Below are positions 41,077-49,444 of a stretch of DNA of 64,000 nucleotides, piece by piece. The stretch's first letter is position 1; the number at the start of each line of letters is the position of its first letter. A model generated the notes under the pieces. The model saw nothing but the letters and a program-made list of their open reading frames with translations, searched no databases and was not told the DNA's origin. The translations under genes and the position numbers were made by a program. The stretch lies in assembly GCA_026393115.1 (NCBI GenBank), contig JAPLAU010000033.1, positions 110,938 through 174,937 of the forward strand. The letters are read 5' to 3'. Source of the DNA: Actinomycetota bacterium (GTDB lineage Bacteria; Actinomycetota; Actinomycetes; S36-B12; CAIYMF01).

Positions 41077-42330
41077 ATGGCAACCGACACCGAGCCGGGA
41101 TCCTCCGCGCCGGAAGTGTTGCCAGACCCATCCGGTCCCCCACTGCCGGCGCCACCCGGCAAACCACCGAGATTCTGGTTGCGGCGCACGCTCGTTGGCG
41201 TGCTAGCACTGGCGGTGCTGGCCGTGGCCTTCTTCACCGTCACCTTCATTCCGTACGTCCGTGACTCGCAGGGAGAGCCCAAGGAGGTTCTTCTGGCCAC
41301 GTGGGGACGTGATCACGGGCTCGGCCCAGCGGTGGCGGTGGCAGAGGACTTCTACTACGCGTACATCAATGTCACACCTGAGGGCGGCGCTCCGACCGAA
41401 TCTGCCGATTTTGCTGCAGGTGACCCGTCGCCGGGGCCGAGTGCCTCCGGATCAGCGCCCTCCCCCTCCGCCAGTGCCACCACGGTGACTCGCGAGCACC
41501 TCACCCCGCCGGCCACCCTCACGAGCGCCGCAGACGGGCCCGCGCTTAAGAATGAAGGCGTCTGGCAGCCGGTGTCGTGGAAGGTCGACGGGATCGCTCC
41601 GGTCTACGCAACGCGGGTACGCCCCGACGCCACCCACACCAGCGTCCTGGCTTCCCTGATGTGGATTGACACCAAGCTTGCCTCCACCATCTACGTTCCC
41701 GGATACCAAGAACCAGGCACGGTGAATCCGTTTGACGGTGCCCTGCCGAAGAAGTATTGGGAGTCGTTGGTCGCCAACATCAACGGTGCCTTCCGGCTCA
41801 AGGACTCGCAGGGCGGATTTATCTACAAAGGCCAGACCATCGAACCGCTTGTCGACGGCCAAGCCACCTTCGCGATCGCTAAAGACGGCGCCATCAGCAT
41901 TGGCAAGTGGGGCCGTGACGTGAAAGCCAAAGGCGACTATCAGGTTGTGCGCCAGAATCTCGCGCTCATCATCGATGGAGGTAAGTCGAAGGTGAAGTCT
42001 GGTGACGGATTCGCCTGGGGTGCCACGACGGACGGTGAGAATCTGGCCTGGCGGTCAGCAATCGGCCAGCGCAAAGACGGCAGCATCGTGTACATCGGGT
42101 CCCCTGGCCTCTCGGCCGAAGCCATGGCCGACACTCTCGTGGCGGCGGGCGTCCAACGAGCGATGGTGCTCGACATGAACAACTGGTGGGTTGCCGGTTT
42201 CTACTTCACCCACGACGCCGACGGCGCACCGATGTGTCACAAAGTGGATTCGAATATTCAAGAGGGCTGCGATCGATTCCTCAATCGCTACAAGCGCGAC
42301 AGTTTGCAGTTCCTCGCTAAGAAGGGCTGA
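41077..42330 (+). CDS. Membrane-anchored phosphodiester glycosidase-like protein
   Basis: A 417-aa protein. A Pro-rich cytoplasmic N-terminus is followed by one membrane segment at about residues 40-62 (TLVGVLALAVLAVAFFTVTFI), a Ser/Pro/Ala linker near residues 110-140, and an exported domain. The exported domain has LVANINGAFRLKDSQGGFIYKGQTIEPLVDGQATFAIAKDGAISIGKWG, QNLALIIDGGKSK, WRSAIGQRKDGSIVYIGSPGLSAEAMADTLVAAGVQRAMVLDMNNWWV. This order (NG-F...G, R.A.G..kDG, A..MA..L...G...A...D) matches the NAGPA/DUF2233 phosphodiester glycosidase fold. The ATG at 41077 has GGAG upstream; ATG 41065 is the alternative. Confidence 0.75.
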   Translation: MATDTEPGSSAPEVLPDPSGPPLPAPPGKPPRFWLRRTLVGVLALAVLAVAFFTVTFIPYVRDSQGEPKEVLLATWGRDHGLGPAVAVAEDFYYAYINVTPEGGAPTESADFAAGDPSPGPSASGSAPSPSASATTVTREHLTPPATLTSAADGPALKNEGVWQPVSWKVDGIAPVYATRVRPDATHTSVLASLMWIDTKLASTIYVPGYQEPGTVNPFDGALPKKYWESLVANINGAFRLKDSQGGFIYKGQTIEPLVDGQATFAIAKDGAISIGKWGRDVKAKGDYQVVRQNLALIIDGGKSKVKSGDGFAWGATTDGENLAWRSAIGQRKDGSIVYIGSPGLSAEAMADTLVAAGVQRAMVLDMNNWWVAGFYFTHDADGAPMCHKVDSNIQEGCDRFLNRYKRDSLQFLAKKG

Positions 42331-42333
42331 GTA

Positions 42334-42873
42334 CTAGGGCAGTCGTCCCGAGGCGGCGAGGGCGAGGCGAACGAGACGGTCTTGACCGCCCGTCATTTCG
42401 AACACCACATCAGGTCCTGTCGCTTCCTCGGGTGTCACCCACGCAAGATCGAGCGCGCTTCCGTTGGCACTGGCTTCTCCATCGATGGGAACGACATAGG
42501 CCAAACTCACTGCGTGCTGGCGAGGGTCGTGGAAGCCCGTGACAGTCGGGTCGGGGAAGTACTCGGCCACTGTAAACGGGACGGGAGACGTGGGCAGCCG
42601 AGGAATCGCTATCGGTCCGAGGTCCTTTTCAATGTGCCTCAGGAGCGCGTCACGCAGTCGTTCGCGATAGAGAACTCGGCCGCTGACCACCGCTCGACTG
42701 ATGGAACCGTCAGGACGCGCCCGCAGCAGGAGTCCCACGTGAGTGATGGTGCCCGTGTGATCGACCCGCACAGGTACGACGTCGACGTACACGATCGGCA
42801 GCGCTTCTCGGGCCCCTTCGAGCTGGTCGGCTGACAGCCAGCCGCTGCCTCGAACTTCAGTGTCCTCGGTCAT
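42334..42873 (-). CDS. DUF4916/NUDIX-like hydrolase
   Basis: A 179-aa protein with WLSADQLEGAREALPIVYVDVVPVRVDHTGTITHVGLLLRARPDGSISRAVVSGRVLYRERLRDALLRHIEKDLG. This is the actinobacterial DUF4916 group, a divergent NUDIX fold lacking the full GX5EX7REUXEEXGU box (here GRVLYRERLRDALLRHIEKDLG). FTVAEYFPDP and HAVSLAYVVPIDG follow. It starts at ATG 42873, overlapping the MFS transporter stop by ATGA, so the two are coupled. Substrate unknown; because the box is degenerate, catalysis is uncertain. Confidence 0.83.
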   Translation of the reverse strand: MTEDTEVRGSGWLSADQLEGAREALPIVYVDVVPVRVDHTGTITHVGLLLRARPDGSISRAVVSGRVLYRERLRDALLRHIEKDLGPIAIPRLPTSPVPFTVAEYFPDPTVTGFHDPRQHAVSLAYVVPIDGEASANGSALDLAWVTPEEATGPDVVFEMTGGQDRLVRLALAASGRLP

Positions 42874-44537
42874 ACCGTCTCCAGACCGTCGAGTCCTGCA
42901 TGGCCATGTCCCTTCTCCCACTCGTCATCCTCTTCGCGCGAACGGCCCGGAGGCAGTCGGAGTGTGGCGAGCAAACCGATCAAGATGAATCCGGCGGCCG
43001 TAAACGCCGTGTATCGCACCGATACTGCGAAAGCGTCACCTGCAGCGTCTGCGATCGGCTGACCCCCTGGCTTGGCAGCAATTGCGGGAATGGCCGTACC
43101 AGCGCTGCTCTCGACCACTGTCGAAATCTGCGCGGCCTGTTCGGCGGACACACCCTCAATCTGAGCCACCCGAGTTTCGGTGCCGTTGCCAAGGCTGACA
43201 AAGAGTACGGTCGCCAAAATGGCCGTTCCGAGAGCGGCGCCAATCTGTCGCGCGGTGCTTTGCGTACCACTGGCAATACCGCTTTTAGCGATGGGAACGT
43301 CGGCCAAAATCAAGCCCGTGAGCTGAGCGGCGGCGTAACCAACTCCGACGCCGTAAACCACCAAGCACAAACACACCCACCAGCCACTGACCGTGGGACT
43401 GATCAACACTCCCAGTGCAATGATTCCGATGATCTCAAGTACGAGGCCCAACTGAGCGACGAAACGCGGGTGACGTGCCTCGGCCAACTTGGCGGCAGTC
43501 GGCCCCGCCACGAAGGCGCCGAGTGCCAACGATGCAAGCACCGCTCCGGCACCAAGTGCCGAGAAGCCCTGTACCGACTGCAGGAACAGTGGCACGCAGA
43601 ACAGGATGCCGAACTCCCCCAGACTCACGATCATGGCGGCCAGCGAGCCGTACCCGAAGGTGGGGATGGCGAAAAGTCGGAAGTCAAGCAACACAGTCTT
43701 GCCCGCCTTCACCCGGCGGGTTTCGACGAAGAACAGCAGGGTCAGCAGGATGGCCGAGGAGATGAGGGCGATCGGAACCGGTGAGAGCGACCCCTCGGGG
43801 AACTCGTGGCCAAGCAGATAGCGGTCGCCGGTTGAGGTCCACCAGCCGTAGTTGCGTCCCTCGATCAGGCCGAAGACCAGCAGCGCGATACCAAACGCCG
43901 ACAGGAACGAGCCAAGAATGTCGCGATGTTTGCCCATGTGCTCGTCGCGACTATCGGTCACATAGAGCAGCGAGAGCACCACGATGGCGATGCAGATGGG
44001 CACGTTGATGTAGAACGCCCAACGCCAGCTGTACTGCTCGGTGAGCCAGCCTCCCAGTAGCGGCCCGATGGCCGCCATACCGCCGATGATCGATCCGTAA
44101 ATGGCGAAGGCGATGGTGCGTGACTTGCCCTGGTAGGTGGCGTTGAGCAGCGAAAGAGAAGTGGGTGACATCATCGCGCCGCCAACCCCCTGCAGGGCAC
44201 GCGCCGCGATCAGAGCCTGACCCGAGTCGGTTCGGGCGGCGAAAATACTCGCGATTGCGAACACCACCGCACCGCCCATGAAGACTTTACGTCGGCCGAT
44301 GCGGTCGCCCCAGCGCCCGAAAATGATCAGCAGGGCCGCAAAGACCAGGGAGTAGACGGCGTTGACCCACTCAGCGTCAATCGACGTGATGTGGAGGTCG
44401 TCAATGATCGATGGAAGCGAAACGTTGACGATCGTCACGTCCATAATGAACACGGCTACGCCGAGGCCGATGGCGGCCATCGGCGCCCAACTGGTACGCG
44501 GGGACTGTATCTGAGGAGCAGACTGAAGGCCGGTCAC
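42870..44537 (-). CDS. DHA2-family MFS drug/proton antiporter
   Basis: A 555-aa 14-segment MFS transporter. The first segment has VAVFIMDVTIVNVSLPSIIDDLHI with motif D1, then NAVYSLVFAALLIIFGRWGDRIGRRKVFMGG (motif A) and GVGGAMMSPTSLSLL (motif C-like). IPLLGGW-type GPLLGGWLTEQYSWRWAFYINVPI and a long C-terminal part ending in a charged tail follow. It resembles EmrB/QacA multidrug exporters. The start codon is GTG. No regulator is adjacent; it is coupled to the DUF4916 gene. Confidence 0.93.
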   Translation of the reverse strand: MTGLQSAPQIQSPRTSWAPMAAIGLGVAVFIMDVTIVNVSLPSIIDDLHITSIDAEWVNAVYSLVFAALLIIFGRWGDRIGRRKVFMGGAVVFAIASIFAARTDSGQALIAARALQGVGGAMMSPTSLSLLNATYQGKSRTIAFAIYGSIIGGMAAIGPLLGGWLTEQYSWRWAFYINVPICIAIVVLSLLYVTDSRDEHMGKHRDILGSFLSAFGIALLVFGLIEGRNYGWWTSTGDRYLLGHEFPEGSLSPVPIALISSAILLTLLFFVETRRVKAGKTVLLDFRLFAIPTFGYGSLAAMIVSLGEFGILFCVPLFLQSVQGFSALGAGAVLASLALGAFVAGPTAAKLAEARHPRFVAQLGLVLEIIGIIALGVLISPTVSGWWVCLCLVVYGVGVGYAAAQLTGLILADVPIAKSGIASGTQSTARQIGAALGTAILATVLFVSLGNGTETRVAQIEGVSAEQAAQISTVVESSAGTAIPAIAAKPGGQPIADAAGDAFAVSVRYTAFTAAGFILIGLLATLRLPPGRSREEDDEWEKGHGHAGLDGLETV

Positions 44538-44602
44538 CCCCGTAAGGTATCGCTTAGGCGCGGCCGAAGGCGGCAGGCGGGTAAGTAGTAAGGGGAGGTC
44601 TG

Positions 44603-46123
44603 ATGAATCAGACGAGATTGGCTGCCTTTGACGCCGTCATGTACGGGGTGGAGCAGGATCCGGTTCTACGGTCGACGATCGTGGTCTTGCTCGTGCTCGA
44701 TGGCGAGCCCGACCTTGAATCAGGTGTCGCTCGAGTCGAGCGGATGACTCGACTCGTGCCCAAACTGCGTCAGGTGGTAGCCGGAACCCCTAACAGCGTG
44801 CTGCCACCTCGCTGGGAAACCGACCCCAACTTCGATCTGAACTACCACCTGCGTCGCTACGTCGTACCGGTCGAAGACGGCACCCTGCGACCTGTGCTGC
44901 GCATCGCTGAGCAGATGGCCGAACAAGATTTCGACCGCAGCCGCCCCCTCTGGGAAATGGCGTTGATCACAGGTCTTGCCGATGGTCGCGCCGCGGTGGT
45001 GTTCAAGATCCACCACTCCATCACCGACGGCGTTGGAGGTATGGCCATGGCAGCGTCACTTTTCGACCTCACTCGTGAAACGAAGCTTCCCGAAGGTCCC
45101 GACCCCGACGTGCCCGAGGCGCAGTCGCGCGGAACTGCCGGTCGGCTCGCCGACGGGGTTCAGTACTCGGCAGTCCATCAGGTCAACAGCCTGCGGCATT
45201 ACTCAGAAGGTGCCTTTGATCTGCTGGCACGCGTGGTGCGTGATCCCTCCGGATCGTTGACCGAGGGAGCCATGTTCGCATCGTCGGCAGCGCGCGTGCT
45301 GGCACCAGCGAACGAACCCATGAGTCCGGTGATGAAGGGGCGCACCCTCTCACTCGAACTCGACGTCCTGTCCGTTCCACTGGCCGATCTCAAGGCGGCC
45401 GGAAAGGCTGTCGGCGGAACGTTGAACGACGCGTTCCTTGCCGTTGTCAGTGGCGGGCTTCAGCGCTACCACGCACTTCACGGCGCGCCGGTGCCCGACA
45501 TTCGAGTGAACATGCCGGTCAATATGCGCACCGACGGCGATTCTGAGGGCAACAGCTGGGTGCCGGCCCGTTTCCTGATTCCCATCGACATTGATGACCC
45601 GCGTGAGCGCATGAAGGTGCTGTCACCTCTGCTGCGGCATGCGCGCAGCGAACCTGCGCTTCCCATCAGTGATTTTGTGATGCGCCGGTTGGTTCAGTTA
45701 CCCCGGGGTCTGATGACCAAGGTGGCCGGTGGACTCATGAAGGGCACCGACGTGGCGGCGACGAACGTGCCCGGACCGCCCATTCCGGTGTACATGGCAG
45801 GTACCGAGGTGCTCGCCTTCGTTCCGTTCGCCCCCAAGGGAGGCGCCGCGCTCAATGTGGCCCTGATGTCGTACAACGGCATGGTGTACCTCGGCGTCAA
45901 CATCGACACTGGCGCGGTGCGCGACCCCGATGTGTTGATGGTGTGTCTGCAGGAAGCACTCGACGAGATCGTTGCGGTGGGCGCACCGGTGGTCGACAGG
46001 TCCGAGACCAAGGCATCCAAGCCGAACAAGAAGCCTGCGGCGAAGCCTGCCGGGAAGCCTGCCGGGAAGTCCGGTAAGAAAGCGAAGCCCAAGGCCAAGG
46101 CTAAGAAGTCACAGACCTCCTAG
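44603..46123 (+). CDS. Wax ester synthase/diacylglycerol acyltransferase (WS/DGAT)
   Basis: A 506-aa bifunctional acyltransferase making triacylglycerols or wax esters. The catalytic HHxxxDG is in VFKIHHSITDGVGGMAMA near residue 138. ND-type motif GGTLNDAFLAVVSGGL and the PLW-type SRPLWEMALI motif are present, as is NVPGPPIPVYMAG near the C-terminus. A 35-residue Lys/Ala/Pro-rich tail (KPAGKPAGKSGKKAKPKAKAKK) extends beyond the usual end, like DNA- or membrane-binding histone-like tails. Ribosome site GGGGAGG precedes the ATG. The stop lies in a 10-bp tandem repeat shared with the next gene. Confidence 0.93.
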   Translation: MNQTRLAAFDAVMYGVEQDPVLRSTIVVLLVLDGEPDLESGVARVERMTRLVPKLRQVVAGTPNSVLPPRWETDPNFDLNYHLRRYVVPVEDGTLRPVLRIAEQMAEQDFDRSRPLWEMALITGLADGRAAVVFKIHHSITDGVGGMAMAASLFDLTRETKLPEGPDPDVPEAQSRGTAGRLADGVQYSAVHQVNSLRHYSEGAFDLLARVVRDPSGSLTEGAMFASSAARVLAPANEPMSPVMKGRTLSLELDVLSVPLADLKAAGKAVGGTLNDAFLAVVSGGLQRYHALHGAPVPDIRVNMPVNMRTDGDSEGNSWVPARFLIPIDIDDPRERMKVLSPLLRHARSEPALPISDFVMRRLVQLPRGLMTKVAGGLMKGTDVAATNVPGPPIPVYMAGTEVLAFVPFAPKGGAALNVALMSYNGMVYLGVNIDTGAVRDPDVLMVCLQEALDEIVAVGAPVVDRSETKASKPNKKPAAKPAGKPAGKSGKKAKPKAKAKKSQTS

Positions 46124-46156
46124 GACCTCCTAGGACCTCCTAGGACCTCCTAGGAC
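46114..46156. repeat. 10-bp tandem repeat holding the stop codons of both convergent genes
   Basis: TAGGACCTCC repeats at 46121, 46131 and 46141, with a partial unit at 46151. The acyltransferase stop TAG is the start of the first unit (46121-46123). The SDR stop is read from CTA at 46150-46152 on the other strand. The CCTAGG core is palindromic, so every unit offers TAG on both strands. Confidence 0.9.
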
Positions 46157-46887
46157 TGCTGGCTCATCGACCACATTGCCCACAGGGTGGTGCGCACCCG
46201 CCGTGGCTGCTGCAACACGGTGACGATGGCGTGAGCCACATCTTCAGGTCGCAGGAAACCCGCCAGTGAGGGGTCACCTGCCGTGCGACCGGTGCCGATC
46301 GCGAATTCGGTCTCGACTCCGGCTGGGCAGATCGCCGTCACCCGAATGCCCTTCTCGCGCAATTCACGATCAAGAGCACCAGCGAGCCCGACCTGAGCGA
46401 ACTTCGTGCCTGCATACACGGACTCGTCTCCCCCACCACGCAGGCCAGCAACACTCGAGACGATGACGATGTCGCCGCCACCGGTGGTACGCAGCATCTC
46501 GGGCACGGCCGCACGCACCGACCACACGGTGCCGGCGAAGTTGGTATCCATCATCTCGGCGACCTCGTCGTCGCTCCAGTCAAGGATCGAGCCATACAGA
46601 CCGATACCGGCATTGGGTACCACTGAATCAATCCGACCCCACGTGTCGACAGCGGCCGCAACGAGGGCTGCGTTAGCCTCCGGCGAGCGCACGTCCATGG
46701 GCAGGGCAACGACGTTGTCAGCCCCCAGTTCGCTGACGAGGGCCTCCAGCCGCTCGGAACGGCGGCCACCGATGGCAACTCGCGCACCGTCCTCGACGAG
46801 TAGCCGGGTGGCGGCCGCGCCAATACCGGCAGAGGCGCCGGTCAGGGCCACGACCGTTCCGTCAAGTGATCGAGTTTCAGCGGGCAT
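46150..46887 (-). CDS. Short-chain dehydrogenase/reductase
   Basis: A 245-aa classical SDR. It has the TGxxxGIG motif in VVALTGASAGIGAAAT, VAIGGRRSERLEAL, NAG in VVPNAGIGL, SSVAGLRGG with the catalytic Ser, and YAGTKFAQ with the Tyr-x-x-x-Lys pair. It ends ITVLQQPRRVRTTLWAMWSMSQQS. NADP use is suggested by the Arg pair after the second strand. AGGGAG precedes the ATG. It is convergent with the acyltransferase and may act on fatty acyl or sterol-like substrates; this is only context. The next upstream gene is a GTPase in the same direction. Confidence 0.92.
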   Translation of the reverse strand: MPAETRSLDGTVVALTGASAGIGAAATRLLVEDGARVAIGGRRSERLEALVSELGADNVVALPMDVRSPEANAALVAAAVDTWGRIDSVVPNAGIGLYGSILDWSDDEVAEMMDTNFAGTVWSVRAAVPEMLRTTGGGDIVIVSSVAGLRGGGDESVYAGTKFAQVGLAGALDRELREKGIRVTAICPAGVETEFAIGTGRTAGDPSLAGFLRPEDVAHAIVTVLQQPRRVRTTLWAMWSMSQQS

Positions 46888-46926
46888 GGCATCTCCCTAG
46901 AGGTTTTGTTGTGTGTGGTTTCCACC

Positions 46927-48060
46927 CTAGCCGTCAGTTGCTTTGCCAAACTTCATGCGTCGCTGGAACTCCTGCAGGAAGAGTTCTTTGAGATTAATCT
47001 CGTCGAATGATCCTTCGGCCAGAATGCGCTCGCACACGCTCATCCACGCGTACCCCATGGCCGTTGTCAGCGTCGCTGCCACTGTTCCTGAAATCGCCAT
47101 CGCTGGAATCTGCCCACCGGGCACGAATCTCAACAGGCTCGACACAATCCACCGACCTGCGGTCGTGGCTCCCGACGCGAGCATGAGCGACCCGACCAAA
47201 CTGGCCGTCTGGCTAGCGGGAGTGGCAATGCCGTAGAGCGAGGAAATGCGCGCGATCATGGCGATTTGGAGGGGAACCAGGATGGCCGCGTCAGAGAAGG
47301 GGATCGGAGTCGCGCCGGTAGCCAACGCGGTACCCGCTGCGGTTTTGACGACTGCGGCTGCGCGGCGTTTTTTACGCTCCAAGTCTATGTACTGCGCGGC
47401 AGTCAGTGCGTTCTGCACGGCAGCAGGAGCGGTCTCGAACGTGGCGTCGAGCAATTGCTCAAGCCCGTGCACAGGTGTTCCATGGAAATCATCGACAAGC
47501 GCGTTGGTGAGGTACACGACGTTAGTAGGCGACAGCGGGAGGCTCTGCGCCTCGATGTAGCGGGCCAATTCAAGGGCATCGGCGTGGTACTCGCCCTTGG
47601 CATTCACCGGAACTTGGGTGAGCACGAAGATTACCGGAAGACCCAGGTCGGACAAACGACGGACAAACTGGTCCTGCGCCGACTCGAATCGACGATCACT
47701 CCAGCGCAGGGTGTACCACGCTGCGTGAATCTGCTCATTGATCGGCTTCGACCGACTCTCGGTGACGATCTGCTCGAGGCGTTCAAGAACGACGTTTCCA
47801 GCCTCACCGGTTTCGAAGCCTTGTGAGTCGTAGACGCCGAGAATGCCGTCGGGGTGTTCGTAATACACAAGCCCGGTGGTGACCGGTTTGCCATTACCCG
47901 TTGCAGCGATTCGCATGCCGAAGATCGCGTTGATGAGCGTGCTCTTGCCAGTGCCTGTCTTGCCGAACACGGCGAGGTTGTAACGCCCGAGCTCGCGAAT
48001 CGCTTCGGCGCGTTGCTCGGTATACATGCGCGCGATGTCCTTGGAACCGAAGTCGACCAT
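46927..48060 (-). CDS. DUF697-type membrane-associated GTPase
   Basis: A 377-aa P-loop GTPase. G1 is VFGKTGTGKSTLINAIFG, G2 is probably the Thr in KPVTTGLVYYEH, G3 is GVYDSQGFETG, and a diverged G4 is FVLTQVPVN. The C-terminal third is DUF697-like with hydrophobic stretches ALATGATPIPFSDAAILVPLQIAMIARISSLYG and GGQIPAMAISGTVAATLTTAMGYAW. It ends in a basic helix. Related proteins bind the inner membrane and may act in stress or division. It is divergent from an ABC1-like kinase by 46 bp. Confidence 0.85.
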   Translation of the reverse strand: MVDFGSKDIARMYTEQRAEAIRELGRYNLAVFGKTGTGKSTLINAIFGMRIAATGNGKPVTTGLVYYEHPDGILGVYDSQGFETGEAGNVVLERLEQIVTESRSKPINEQIHAAWYTLRWSDRRFESAQDQFVRRLSDLGLPVIFVLTQVPVNAKGEYHADALELARYIEAQSLPLSPTNVVYLTNALVDDFHGTPVHGLEQLLDATFETAPAAVQNALTAAQYIDLERKKRRAAAVVKTAAGTALATGATPIPFSDAAILVPLQIAMIARISSLYGIATPASQTASLVGSLMLASGATTAGRWIVSSLLRFVPGGQIPAMAISGTVAATLTTAMGYAWMSVCERILAEGSFDEINLKELFLQEFQRRMKFGKATDG

Positions 48061-48106
48061 GGCCCCACGGTAGTCGCCCGGGGTCGGGATAGGGCATTCT
48101 GCAGGG

Positions 48107-49408
48107 GTGTCCGTTATTGCGCAGGTTCAACGCAGTGCGGCACTTCTCGCGATTCCCGTTGGTGCGCTCAGCCGAAGCGTATGGGCGAGTGGGCGTCAGT
48201 TGCTCGGCGCCGACCGAGAGCTGGTGCGAGCCCAATTGCGAACAGCGAATGCTGACGCGTTGCGTGAACAACTCGGTTCGCTTAAGGGAGGGGCACTCAA
48301 AGCCGGCCAACTGCTCTCAACCGTCGACAGCCTGTTCCCGGAAGATCCTGATCGGACATGGACCGAGGCGTTGACCTCCCTGCAAGAAAGCAATCCGCCG
48401 CTACCGTTCGTCGACATCGAACCGGTGCTGCGCGAGGATCTCGGGGTTGACTGGCGACGCAGGCTGATCGACTTCGAGCCTGAGGCCTTCGCGGCTGCCT
48501 CGTTGGGGCAGGTGCACCGCGCGATCTGCGACGGCCAGACCGTGGCGGTAAAGATTCAGTACCCCGGCGTACGTGATGCCATCGCCACCGATGTGCGGTG
48601 GCTGGAGTGGGCACTGCGGGCAGGCAGTGTCGTCGCACGTGGCCTCACGGTGCCGCCGGTGGTGGCCGAACTGCGAACTCGCTTAGCCGATGAGCTCGAC
48701 TACGAGCGAGAGGGGCGGCATCAGGCACAAGCGGCGAATGCATTCGCGCAGGACGCCGACATTGTCATTCCCAACGCGGTGTTGGCCACCCCACGCGTGT
48801 TGGTCACCACGTGGTGTGAAGGTCGTCCTCTCGTTCAGATCGCCGATGATGATGCCGACTTACGCGATGCAATGGGGTTGAAGTACCAACGATTCCTGTT
48901 GAGTGCACCCGAACGATCGGGGCTGCTGCACGCCGATCCACACCCCGGCAATTTCCGAGTGCTCGATGACGGTCGGCTCGGGGTACTCGACTTCGGAGCC
49001 GTGCTGCCCATGCCTGACGGGATGCCCGAATCATTTGGCCGACTGATTCGCGTGATGCTGGCGACGGATCCTGACGAGGTGGCGGCGGGGTTACGTCTCG
49101 AGGGATTCGTTCGGCCCGGTGTCGATCTTGACGCTGCTCGGCTGGCCGCATTTCTGTCGCCCTTCAGCGATCCCGCTCGTAGCGAAACATTCACCTATTC
49201 ACCACAGTGGTTGCGGGCGAAGTTCACGGGCGGGCCTGATGATCCTCGCAACCCCGACTACGCGGTCGCAATGAAGTTGACGATTCCGGCCGAACAGTTA
49301 TTGACGCACCGCGTGTGGCTCGGATGCGTGGGTGTTCTCTGCCGACTCAATGCGACGGTGCCGGTGGCTCCCGAACTACGCCGCTGGCTGCCAGGGTTCG
49401 CTGATTAA
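48107..49408 (+). CDS. ABC1/AarF (UbiB)-family atypical kinase
   Basis: A 433-aa protein-kinase-like protein. The family KxGQ motif is GGALKAGQLLSTVDSLFP, the Ala-rich loop is FAAASLGQVHRA, then VAVKIQYPG (ATP-contacting Lys), LADELDYEREG (ExD), LLHADPHPGNFRV (catalytic loop) and VLDFGAV (DFG). These UbiB-like ATPases affect isoprenoid-lipid and quinone pathways. No C-terminal membrane pair is evident. The GTG start at 48107 follows a GCAGGGG context. The stop TAA is in the first unit of an 8-bp tandem repeat. Confidence 0.92.
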   Translation: MSVIAQVQRSAALLAIPVGALSRSVWASGRQLLGADRELVRAQLRTANADALREQLGSLKGGALKAGQLLSTVDSLFPEDPDRTWTEALTSLQESNPPLPFVDIEPVLREDLGVDWRRRLIDFEPEAFAAASLGQVHRAICDGQTVAVKIQYPGVRDAIATDVRWLEWALRAGSVVARGLTVPPVVAELRTRLADELDYEREGRHQAQAANAFAQDADIVIPNAVLATPRVLVTTWCEGRPLVQIADDDADLRDAMGLKYQRFLLSAPERSGLLHADPHPGNFRVLDDGRLGVLDFGAVLPMPDGMPESFGRLIRVMLATDPDEVAAGLRLEGFVRPGVDLDAARLAAFLSPFSDPARSETFTYSPQWLRAKFTGGPDDPRNPDYAVAMKLTIPAEQLLTHRVWLGCVGVLCRLNATVPVAPELRRWLPGFAD

Positions 49409-49444
49409 GCGGTTAAGCGGTTAAGCGGTTAAGCGGTTAAGCGG
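49405..49444. repeat. 8-bp tandem repeat holding both convergent stop codons
   Basis: TTAAGCGG is repeated five times without change. The kinase gene stops at TAA 49406-49408 in unit one. The copper monooxygenase gene stops in unit five (TTA at 49437-49439 read on the minus strand). TTAA is self-complementary and gives TAA on both strands. Confidence 0.93.

Noticed and set aside
42900..43784. 294-aa plus-strand frame opposite the MFS transporter
   Set aside because: Low-complexity, polar shadow of a well-supported 14-segment transporter on the other strand.
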